From assembly GCA_023253615.1 (NCBI GenBank), contig JALRFZ010000365.1:1-6713 (forward strand): a stretch of DNA of 6,713 bases. Reading direction: 5' to 3'. The translations under genes and the position numbers were made by a program. This document shows positions 1-5,939 of the stretch, piece after piece. This DNA comes from Verrucomicrobiales bacterium (lineage in GTDB: Bacteria; Verrucomicrobiota; Verrucomicrobiia; Verrucomicrobiales; DEV007). How positions within the stretch are numbered: position 1 is the first letter of the stretch; every line of letters starts with the position of its first letter. The notes below the pieces were generated by a model, which worked only from the letters and a program-made list of their open reading frames with translations, made no database searches and was not told where the DNA came from.

Positions 1-1212
1 CTGCCCGCCCTGGAATTGCCTCGCGACGCTGGCGTCATTCAGACCGAACCAGGGCAAACCGACGCGGCTGATCTGCCAATGGAGATCGCCGGGATCCCAT
101 TCGTTCGAGTTCACGATCGCACTGAGTTCATGATCGAAACGATCGACCTTCATCCAGACGGCCATGGTCAGCTCGGAGAACTCGCCGGGCAGGTCGAACT
201 CGACGAAATCGCTGTCGCGATCGAAGAGCAGGGCCTGCTTCTCCGGCCATCGACCACTCACCCAGCGCGCCCCCGCGATCTCGCCATCGGACATGGCGGG
301 ATGCTTCGCGGCATTCACGAGACGGTCTCCGCCGCCGTCGAACGTGTAGAAACCGATCAGGCCGGGAGAATCCGCGAAATCTTCGCGCCAACGCTCCCAG
401 CGCAGGTAGCCGATCGCGCCGGGCGTGAGAAACTCGTTTTGCCCCGCTCCCCCGGCGCGCCGCAAATCACCCCCGGCATAGCGGAAGGAATCCCCCACCA
501 GCGCGGGCTGGAGCAATGCATCGGACCCGGGATCCCGCACATTGACCTGGCCATCGAAGACATGGAGTTCGCTCGCGCCGCTTTGCCGATCGACGATGAC
601 GCCGAACTCGGTGCCGAGATCCTCGTAGTCGATCCCGGGTGAATGAATCGTGAATCCCTGCGCCGGCGGCGGCACGATCGCGCGCACATTGCCGTGCGCG
701 AGCTCGACGTGAAACGCGTCCTTCACCGTGAATTCCACCGGGGCACGCATCACGAGGTCGGCTCCGTTTGCAAAACGCAGGTGGACGGCCCCGTCCACCA
801 GATGATAGGCGCCCTTCCCGAACCGGATCCGGTCCTCGGGTGCCCGCCCGCCTTCAAAAACGGCGGACGCTTCATCGACGAGCAGCGCGACCCACTCGTC
901 CGCGGGCGGATCCGGCGACTCCAAACCGGCCTTGGGAAGCGATTGCCAGATCAGCGCGATCCCCGCGGCCGCGGCGAGCCCCCAGGGCAGCCAGGTGAGC
1001 ACCGGCGCGCGCTCGGAATTCCCGGCGACCTCGGCTTCCACACTCCTCCCCGAGGCGAGATCGCAGAGGCCTTCGTCGATGGTTGCGAGAAGGCGGAGCC
1101 GCTTCCTTGCCTCGGCACTTTTCCCGAGCAGACGCTCCAAACGCGAAAGATCCGCGGGATCGAGTTCGCCATCGAGATAGGCGGCGAGGAGTTGGTGATC
1201 GGACGGACTCAT
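1..1212 (-). CDS. FecR/LamG-domain membrane protein, probable anti-sigma regulator (partial, C-terminus off the window)
   Basis: The reading frame is open from an ATG at 1212 to base 1, giving 404 residues with no stop; the C-terminus lies beyond the left edge. Residues 5-50 form a helical cytoplasmic segment (AYLDGELDPADLSRLERLLG, then SAEARKRL) resembling the anti-sigma N-terminus found before FecR domains in these phyla, without the zinc-binding His/Cys residues. One membrane helix lies near residues 72-92 (WLPWGLAAAAGIALIW). Residues about 138-228 are a FecR domain (GAVHLRFANGADLVM, then FTIHSPGIDYEDLGTEFGV and LHVFDGQVNV). From about 285 (GLIGFYTFDGGG) a LamG/concanavalin-like fold begins and is cut off. 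The ATG overlaps the TGA of the sigma-factor gene (ATGA), so the two are translationally coupled. Inferred role: it holds the sigma factor at the membrane and senses something, perhaps a glycan, outside. The family assignment is firm; the anti-sigma role is inferred from the pairing. Confidence 0.88.
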   Translation of the reverse strand, partial: MSPSDHQLLAAYLDGELDPADLSRLERLLGKSAEARKRLRLLATIDEGLCDLASGRSVEAEVAGNSERAPVLTWLPWGLAAAAGIALIWQSLPKAGLESPDPPADEWVALLVDEASAVFEGGRAPEDRIRFGKGAYHLVDGAVHLRFANGADLVMRAPVEFTVKDAFHVELAHGNVRAIVPPPAQGFTIHSPGIDYEDLGTEFGVIVDRQSGASELHVFDGQVNVRDPGSDALLQPALVGDSFRYAGGDLRRAGGAGQNEFLTPGAIGYLRWERWREDFADSPGLIGFYTFDGGGDRLVNAAKHPAMSDGEIAGARWVSGRWPEKQALLFDRDSDFVEFDLPGEFSELTMAVWMKVDRFDHELSAIVNSNEWDPGDLHWQISRVGLPWFGLNDASVARQFQGGQ

Positions 1213-1745
1213 GCGAGGCGGGCCTCCTCCCGTTCGACGCACTCGGCCAATTCCTGACGGATGCGCCAAAGCAATTGGTAAAGGGCGTTGGGTTTCTTCC
1301 CGATCCGGTCCGCCATCTCCGTGATGGACGAGCCCGAGACGTGCGCATCGAGAACCATCTCGCGACGCGATTCGGGGAGCTTTTGCAGACAGACCTCCAA
1401 CGCGGCTAGTTGCTTCTCACGACCCCGGAATTCTCCGAGCCCTTCCTCATTGATCAAATCGACCACGTTCTCCGCGAGCACGAGCCGGTCCCGCGCCCGG
1501 GTGCGGCGGAATTTCATGATCTCATACCGCGCGATCACCGTCGCCCATCTGGCGAAGTCGGCCTCGGGATCCCTCAGATCGGAGAATTTCCGCCAGGCGA
1601 TCAACGACACTTCCTGCATCACCTCGGCGACATCGTGCGGCGAAGGCAGTCCGGCGCGGATGTAGGCGCGGATGGCACGCTCGTGCCGCGTCAGGAGACG
1701 CACGAAGCACTCGTAGCTCGAAGGGTCTGGCGGGGATACTTGCAC
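1209..1745 (-). CDS. ECF-type RNA polymerase sigma factor (sigma-70 family, Rhodopirellula/Verrucomicrobium group)
   Basis: This encodes a 178-residue protein, typical for an ECF sigma factor, with only regions 2 and 4. Region 2 spans about residues 10-83 (YECFVRLLTRHERAIRAYIR, DVAEVMQEVSLIAWRKF, FARWATVIARYEIMKFRR) and would bind core polymerase and the -10 element. Region 4 spans about 112-170, with the helix-turn-helix at 139-163 (SSITEMADRIGKKPNALYQLL) for the -35 element. The start is a GTG at 1745; an in-frame TGA lies only three codons upstream, so no earlier start is possible, and the protein aligns well with the family from its first residues. No clear ribosome site is seen, only a distant GGGAG. 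The stop overlaps the start of the FecR/LamG gene by four bases, the standard arrangement of a sigma factor with its membrane regulator. Its regulon cannot be read from this window. Confidence 0.93.
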   Translation of the reverse strand: MQVSPPDPSSYECFVRLLTRHERAIRAYIRAGLPSPHDVAEVMQEVSLIAWRKFSDLRDPEADFARWATVIARYEIMKFRRTRARDRLVLAENVVDLINEEGLGEFRGREKQLAALEVCLQKLPESRREMVLDAHVSGSSITEMADRIGKKPNALYQLLWRIRQELAECVEREEARLA

Positions 1746-1874
1746 GATGTCTCAGGATCACTCCCGGCGAAGACGGAACCTTACGATTTTTTCCGCAAAC
1801 ACCGCGGCCGGAGAGAAGGCTCCAACGCTACGACAGTTCCTCCGGGCAAAACATGGCCTGTGTGCGTCCCCGCC
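1746..1874. other. Intergenic gap between the AraC regulator and the sigma-factor gene
   Basis: These 129 bases separate two minus-strand genes and probably contain the sigma-factor promoter. The base composition is mixed, with an A/T run around 1788-1794. On the minus strand a GGAAC lies inside CCCGGAGGAACTGTCG; GGAAC is the usual -35 core of ECF promoters, but no convincing -10 partner stands at the right distance. No strong hairpin followed by a T-run is visible, so no terminator is called for the AraC gene. Confidence 0.3.
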
Positions 1875-2633
1875 TCATCTGCCCCGGTATTGCGACCGGA
1901 ACCGCCCCGGCGTCATCCCGCCGAGCTGCCGGAAATGCCGGGTGAAATGACTCTGGTCGTGGTAACCGGTCTCGATCGCGATCTCGCCGACCGACCGATC
2001 CGTGTGCATGAGGAGCTGCCGCGCCTTTTCGACCCGCAGGGAATGCAGGAAACGCATCGGCGACATGCCGAAGAGGAAGGCGAACTGGCGGTTGAAGTGG
2101 GTGGCGGAAATCCCCGCAAGCTTGGCCATTTCGGCCATTGAGACGTTCGCGGTGTAGTTCTCCTCGAGATGACGGACCACCGGGGCCAGGGCGCGGAATT
2201 GCCTCTCGCGATCCTCGGGAGTCTCGATCGCATAACGCACCCCCGCGATGCCGACCACCTCGCCCGCCTCATCGCGCAGGGGCACCTTGCTCGAATTGAA
2301 CCAACCCGGCCGACCCGATCGGTCCACCACGAACCACACCTGGTTCGTGAGGGAATGCCCCCGCTCCATGACACGCCGGTCTTCGGCGATGTAGGCGTCG
2401 GCCATCACCGCGGGATGGAAATCGCGATCGGTCCGACCCAGCAAATCCTCCGGATCGCTGATTTCCTTGGCCAGGAGCATCGCCCGGTTCGCCGCGATGT
2501 AACGGCTCTCGCGATCCTTCGCATAAAAAATCACCCCCGGGAGACAATCGAACAACTCGATCAACGCCGCCGCCGCGGGACGATGTTTGAAAAACGGCCG
2601 ATGAAGATGGAGCCCGGGTCCTTTCTCTGTCAT
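1875..2633 (-). CDS. PAS-domain AraC-family transcriptional regulator
   Basis: This encodes a 252-residue one-component regulator. Residues about 24-135 are a PAS sensor domain (FDCLPGVIFYAKDRESRYIA, then LLGRTDRDFHP and WFNSSKVPLRDEAGEVVGIAG), which would bind a small ligand or cofactor in the cytoplasm. Residues about 150-250 are the AraC/XylS DNA-binding domain with its two helix-turn-helix units (SMAEMAKLAGISATHFNRQF and VGEIAIETGYHDQSHFTRHF), ending with the family signature GGMTPGRFRSQYR. The ATG at 2633 is chosen over a TTG two codons upstream (2639); neither has a clear ribosome site. There is no signal peptide or membrane segment. The gene is divergent from the PSCyt/DUF1553 gene, with 69 bases between the start codons, so it probably controls that operon and perhaps itself. 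The ligand is unknown. PAS-AraC proteins of this layout are common in Verrucomicrobiota and Planctomycetota. Confidence 0.93.
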   Translation of the reverse strand: MTEKGPGLHLHRPFFKHRPAAAALIELFDCLPGVIFYAKDRESRYIAANRAMLLAKEISDPEDLLGRTDRDFHPAVMADAYIAEDRRVMERGHSLTNQVWFVVDRSGRPGWFNSSKVPLRDEAGEVVGIAGVRYAIETPEDRERQFRALAPVVRHLEENYTANVSMAEMAKLAGISATHFNRQFAFLFGMSPMRFLHSLRVEKARQLLMHTDRSVGEIAIETGYHDQSHFTRHFRQLGGMTPGRFRSQYRGR

Positions 2634-2702
2634 GGTCAAAACATACCAAATTTACCGAAGTGCGCTACAAGACCTGCCGCCCTTTCCGTGAGACCGTTCC
2701 CC
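2634..2702. promoter_or_regulatory. Divergent intergenic control region between the PAS-AraC gene and the PSCyt/DUF1553 operon
   Basis: The 69 bases between the two divergent starts must carry promoters in both directions unless one start has been misjudged. The left end (2638-2656) is clearly A/T-rich against the GC-rich surroundings. Read on the minus strand it shows two tandem 9-base units, GGTAAATTT and GGTATGTTT (7 of 9 identical), next to the AraC start. AraC-family proteins usually bind direct repeats, so this is a possible operator, but real AraC sites have longer spacing and the match may be chance. No -10/-35 pair with good spacing was found on either strand. Confidence 0.4.
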
Positions 2703-5700
2703 ATGCTGATCGGATCCCGCCATCGCGCCCGTCTTTTCCACGCCGTATTGCTGTCGGTCCTGACCGGCACGGTCTCCGCCCGTGAAAAGGTCGATTTCAG
2801 CCGCGACATCCTGCCCATTCTCTCCGACCGCTGTTTCCATTGCCACGGTCCCGACCCGAGCCACCGCAAGGCCGATCTGCGCCTCGACGACGAAGCCGCC
2901 GCGAAGGAGGCCCTTTCGCCCGGCGACCTCGCCCAGAGCGAAGTCTGGCAGCGCATCATCTCCACCGACGAGGACGAGCTGATGCCGCCGCCCGACTCGC
3001 ACCGCAAACCCCTCACCGAAGCCGAACGTGACAGGGTCAAGCGCTGGATCGAAGAGGGTGCGGTCTGGGGAAAACACTGGGCCTTCGAAAAGCCGGTCCG
3101 TCCCACCGTGCCCGCCGGAGCCGATCATCCCATTGATGCGTTTGTCAGGGAGAAGCTGAAGGAGGAAGGCCTCTCCCCCGCCCCGCCCGCACCGGATCAC
3201 ACGCAGTTGCGGCGCCTTTCCTTCGCCCTCACCGGCCTGCCGCCGGGTTCGGTAATCAGTAATCCGTCATCGGTAATCAGTGCTTCGGATAGACCGATTA
3301 CTGAATACCGATCACCGATTACCCACCTCGCAGAAACCGTTGACTCACTCCTCGCGTCCCCCCACCACGGCGAACGTCTCGCGATGTGGTGGCTCGATGC
3401 GGCGCGTTATTCCGACACCGACGGCTACCAGGGCGATGCCGAGCGCACGAACTGGCCCTGGCGCGATTGGGTCGTCGATGCCTTCAACCGCAACCAGCCC
3501 TTCGACCAGTTCACGATCGAGCAGTTCGCCGGCGACCTCCTTCCAAACGCCACGCCCGAGCAAATTCTCGCGACCTGTTTCCACCGCAATCACATGACGA
3601 ACGGCGAAGGCGGCCGCGATCCCGAGGAGTCGCGGATCGATTATGTCATCGACCGGGTCAACACCACCGGCACCGTCTGGCTGGGGCTCACGCTTGGTTG
3701 CACCCAGTGCCACACCCACAAATTCGATCCGGTCAGCCACGAGGACTACTACCGGATGTTCGCCTTCTTCAACAGCATCGCCGAGGATGGCAAGGCGGGA
3801 AACAACGCGGTTCCCTACCTCGACTATCAATCGCCCAAAGCCGAACGCGCGGTGAAAGAGATGGAGGCCCACGTCGCCACGGTGAAGCCGCTCGAAGCCG
3901 CCGCGAAGGACGCCGCCCGGATCCGCTACGCCCCGTGGCGCGAGGAAAAACTCGCGTCGCTCCCACAGGATTACCAATCCTGGCAGACCGCCCGTCCCGG
4001 CGATGTCGCCTCGGTCGAGGGCACCACCTTTTCGATCGAATCCAACGGCACGATCCAGGCGACGGGACCGAATCCTCGGCAGGACGACTACCGCATCACC
4101 ATCCCTGCCAAAAACCTGCCGGACCGCATTACCGGATGGCGGCTCGAGGTGATGCCGCATGCCTCCCACACCGAAGGCAAACTCTCGCGCGGCAAGAAGG
4201 GCGAATTCATCCTCACCAACGTGAAGGTGCTCGCGAAGCTCCCGGGCGAGGGACAGGTACGTGATCTCGAGATGCGCGGAGCGGTCGCCGACTTCGAGCG
4301 CGAGGCGAAGGGCCGCAACTACGGCCTCGTCAAGGACACCCTCGACGACGATCCCCGCAACGGCTGGACCACCGAATCGGGCGATGCAAAGGCGCCGCAC
4401 ACCGCCGTCTATGAATTGAAGGAGCCGCTTTCCCTCGCGCCCGACGAGGACCTCGTCTTTGTTCTCTTCCACCGATCCACCGACGGCGATGCGAACATCG
4501 GGCGTTTCCGCCTTTCCGTGACCACCGAATCCGGCGAGACGGTGCGATCGGTCAAAACCTCGCCGCTCGAGGAGATCGCCGCCGCCCGCCGCGAAGGCAA
4601 GCCGGTCGAACCCGCCGTGGACGAGCGCCTCTTCCAACAATACCTCGTCGGCGATCCCGAATACCAGGCCGTGCTGGCGAAGCTGAACGAAGCGAACCGC
4701 CAGCTCGCCGAAGTGAAAAAAGCCGCCGGCAAGTTGAAGGTGATGGTTCTGGACGAACGCCCCGAGGCCCGCAAGACCCACATCCTCGAGCGCGGCGTCT
4801 GGGATGCGAAAGGCGCGGAGGTCACCCCCGGCGTGATCCCCGCCATCCTCGACTGGCCCGCGGAGAAAACCCGCACCCGTCTCGACCTCGCGAAGTGGCT
4901 CGTCTCGCCGGAGAATCCGCTCACCGCCCGCGTCATCGCGAACCATCTCTGGACCTTGATGTTCGGTCAGGGTCTCGTCCGATCGGTCGAAGACTTCGGA
5001 CTGCAGGGCGAAGCTCCGACCCATCCCGAGTTGCTCGACTGGCTGGCGGTCGAGCTGGTCGAGAGCGGTTGGGACCTCCGCCATGTCCTGCGACTCATCG
5101 CCACCAGCGGAACGTTCCTTCAGGACAGCGCCGTTTCGCCGGAGATGCTCGAGCGCGATCCTGATAACCGGCTCCTCGCGCGTTTCCCGCGGCACCGCCT
5201 CCCCGCCTGGATGATCCGCGACCACGCCCTCGTCGCCTCGGGCCTGCTCAATCCCGCCCTCGGCGGACCGCCCGTGAAACCCTGGCAACCCGAAGGCGTG
5301 TGGGAAGAGATTTTCATGGGCCGCTACACCTATCAGCCCAGCGTCGGCCCCGCCCAATACCGCCGCACGCTTTACGCCTACTGGCGGCGCTCGAGCGCTC
5401 CGACCTTCCTCTTCGACAGCGCCCAGCGCCGCGTCTGCGAAGTCAGCACGAACCGGACGAACACGCCCTTGCAAGCCCTGACCCTGCTGAACGACGTCGG
5501 CATGCTCGAAGCCTCGCGCTTGCTCGCCGAACGCGTCGCCGGGGACGATCCTGACAAAGCCATCACGCGACTCGCCGCGGCGATCCTGAATCGCACGCCG
5601 TCAGACCAGGAAGCCGCGGTGTTGCATCGCGAGCATCACCAGTCGCTCGATTATTACGAGTCGAATCCCGCCGATGCCGTCGCCTTCACGCGGATCGGGC

Positions 5701-5801
5701 AACAAGCGCCACTGAACGAACAACAAGCCCCCCGGGTCGCCGCCTGGATGACCGTGGCCAGCCTGATGCTGAATCTGGACGAGGCGATGACGATGGAGTG
5801 A
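2703..5801 (+). CDS. Secreted PSCyt1-DUF1549-DUF1553 protein (planctomycete-type cytochrome c protein)
   Basis: This encodes a 1032-residue exported protein. The open frame extends back to 2169, but that part only mirrors the AraC gene. The ATG at 2703 is chosen because it begins a clean signal peptide (basic SRHRAR, hydrophobic LFHAVLLSVL, cleavage after TVSA near residue 26); a GTG at 2688 is a possible alternative. PSCyt1 (about 30-125) has a haem c motif CFHCH at 44-48 and a probable axial Met94 in LMPPP. DUF1549/PSCyt2 (about 141-360) has RRLSFALTGLPP, WWLDAARYSDTDGYQ and a second CxxCH, CTQCH, at 333-337 followed by HKFDPVSHEDYYRM. A beta-rich middle (about 420-640) contains GKLSRGKKGEFILTNVKV and DDDPRNGWTT, as in relatives. 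A short helical stretch precedes DUF1553/PSD1 (about 725-1000: LDLAKWLVSPENPLTARVIA, NRTNTPLQALTLLND). Residues 183-207 are an unusual repeat-encoded loop. The gene is upstream of a DUF1501 gene, its usual partner. A role in periplasmic redox chemistry or glycan breakdown is suspected but unproven. Confidence 0.93.
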   Translation: MLIGSRHRARLFHAVLLSVLTGTVSAREKVDFSRDILPILSDRCFHCHGPDPSHRKADLRLDDEAAAKEALSPGDLAQSEVWQRIISTDEDELMPPPDSHRKPLTEAERDRVKRWIEEGAVWGKHWAFEKPVRPTVPAGADHPIDAFVREKLKEEGLSPAPPAPDHTQLRRLSFALTGLPPGSVISNPSSVISASDRPITEYRSPITHLAETVDSLLASPHHGERLAMWWLDAARYSDTDGYQGDAERTNWPWRDWVVDAFNRNQPFDQFTIEQFAGDLLPNATPEQILATCFHRNHMTNGEGGRDPEESRIDYVIDRVNTTGTVWLGLTLGCTQCHTHKFDPVSHEDYYRMFAFFNSIAEDGKAGNNAVPYLDYQSPKAERAVKEMEAHVATVKPLEAAAKDAARIRYAPWREEKLASLPQDYQSWQTARPGDVASVEGTTFSIESNGTIQATGPNPRQDDYRITIPAKNLPDRITGWRLEVMPHASHTEGKLSRGKKGEFILTNVKVLAKLPGEGQVRDLEMRGAVADFEREAKGRNYGLVKDTLDDDPRNGWTTESGDAKAPHTAVYELKEPLSLAPDEDLVFVLFHRSTDGDANIGRFRLSVTTESGETVRSVKTSPLEEIAAARREGKPVEPAVDERLFQQYLVGDPEYQAVLAKLNEANRQLAEVKKAAGKLKVMVLDERPEARKTHILERGVWDAKGAEVTPGVIPAILDWPAEKTRTRLDLAKWLVSPENPLTARVIANHLWTLMFGQGLVRSVEDFGLQGEAPTHPELLDWLAVELVESGWDLRHVLRLIATSGTFLQDSAVSPEMLERDPDNRLLARFPRHRLPAWMIRDHALVASGLLNPALGGPPVKPWQPEGVWEEIFMGRYTYQPSVGPAQYRRTLYAYWRRSSAPTFLFDSAQRRVCEVSTNRTNTPLQALTLLNDVGMLEASRLLAERVAGDDPDKAITRLAAAILNRTPSDQEAAVLHREHHQSLDYYESNPADAVAFTRIGQQAPLNEQQAPRVAAWMTVASLMLNLDEAMTME
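3249..3323. repeat. Imperfect inverted repeat with 21-base period, in frame inside the PSCyt/DUF1553 gene
   Basis: Arms at 3251-3282 and 3292-3323 are reverse complements at 24 of 32 positions, with a 9-base loop (CTTCGGATA). Within the left arm GGTAATCAGT occurs twice (3251, 3272), and within the right arm ACCGATTAC occurs twice (3293, 3314), both with a 21-base period. The element is about 47% GC by hand count, well below the flanking coding sequence. Because the period is seven codons, it encodes heptads (SVISNPS SVISASD, RPITEYR SPITHLA) without breaking the frame. It lies between TGLPP and VDSLLAS, where relatives have a shorter helical linker. It looks like a short dispersed repeat that entered or expanded in the gene. 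I do not know a formal name for it. Confidence 0.75.
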
Positions 5802-5807
5802 ACGCCA

Positions 5808-5926
5808 GTGGCATGGGCATCCTGCCCATGCATCGTGATGAGACGCTGATCCACCAATGACTCCCCTCGCTCATAAAATAGCTTTCAACCTCAAGCCGCG
5901 ATGCATGGGCAGGATGCCCATGCCAC
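5808..5926. repeat. REP-doublet (REPIN-like) element: two inverted 28-base copies
   Basis: The 28 bases at 5808-5835 are a perfect reverse complement of 5899-5926, separated by 63 bases. Each copy is itself a perfect 9-bp hairpin with a 3-base loop: GCATGGGCA-TCC-TGCCCATGC at 5811-5831 and GCATGGGCA-GGA-TGCCCATGC at 5903-5923. Two inverted hairpin units with a spacer match the plan of REP doublets (BIME/REPIN), which are mobilised by REP-associated tyrosine transposases. The element fills most of the 138-base gap between the PSCyt/DUF1553 stop and the DUF1501 start, ending 14 bases before that start. In an operon transcript the 28-bp stem, or the small hairpins, could affect RNA stability or translation of the downstream gene. 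No T-run follows, so it is not a classic terminator. Confidence 0.85.
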
Positions 5927-5939
5927 CTTTCTACCCAGC

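Noticed and set aside
16..1257. Plus-strand open frames of 208 and 204 codons at the left end
   Set aside because: They are antisense to the FecR/LamG frame, which runs uninterrupted for 404 codons with clear motifs.
1746..1874. ECF-type autoregulatory promoter (GGAAC core) ahead of the sigma-factor gene
   Set aside because: GGAAC is present on the minus strand, but no matching -10 element lies at the expected spacing, and a single pentamer is expected by chance.
1960..2000. Cluster of GATC/CGATCG sites (and others across the window)
   Set aside because: They fall in ordinary codons (Ile, Asp, Arg) of a GC-rich genome; there is no sign of an origin or a special methylation region.
1410..2141. 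A 243-codon plus-strand open frame
   Set aside because: It spans parts of the sigma factor, the gap and the AraC gene on the opposite strand, and has no recognisable domain.
2169..2702. N-terminal extension of the PSCyt/DUF1553 frame
   Set aside because: This part is antisense to the AraC gene and would place the signal peptide in the middle of the protein; the ATG at 2703 gives a proper signal peptide.
3345..5474. A 709-codon open frame on the minus strand opposite the PSCyt/DUF1553 gene
   Set aside because: It is exactly antisense to a gene with strong family motifs; GC-rich codon bias keeps the opposite frame free of stops. Its translation shows no recognisable domain.
5654..5874. Small minus-strand frames containing HGQDAHAT or GRMPMP peptides
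   Set aside because: They are translations of the repeat element and the antisense of the neighbouring gene end, not real genes.
5808..5926. Rho-independent terminator after the PSCyt/DUF1553 gene
   Set aside because: The stems are strong but no T-run follows either copy, and the downstream gene is the usual operon partner; a repeat element explains the structure better.
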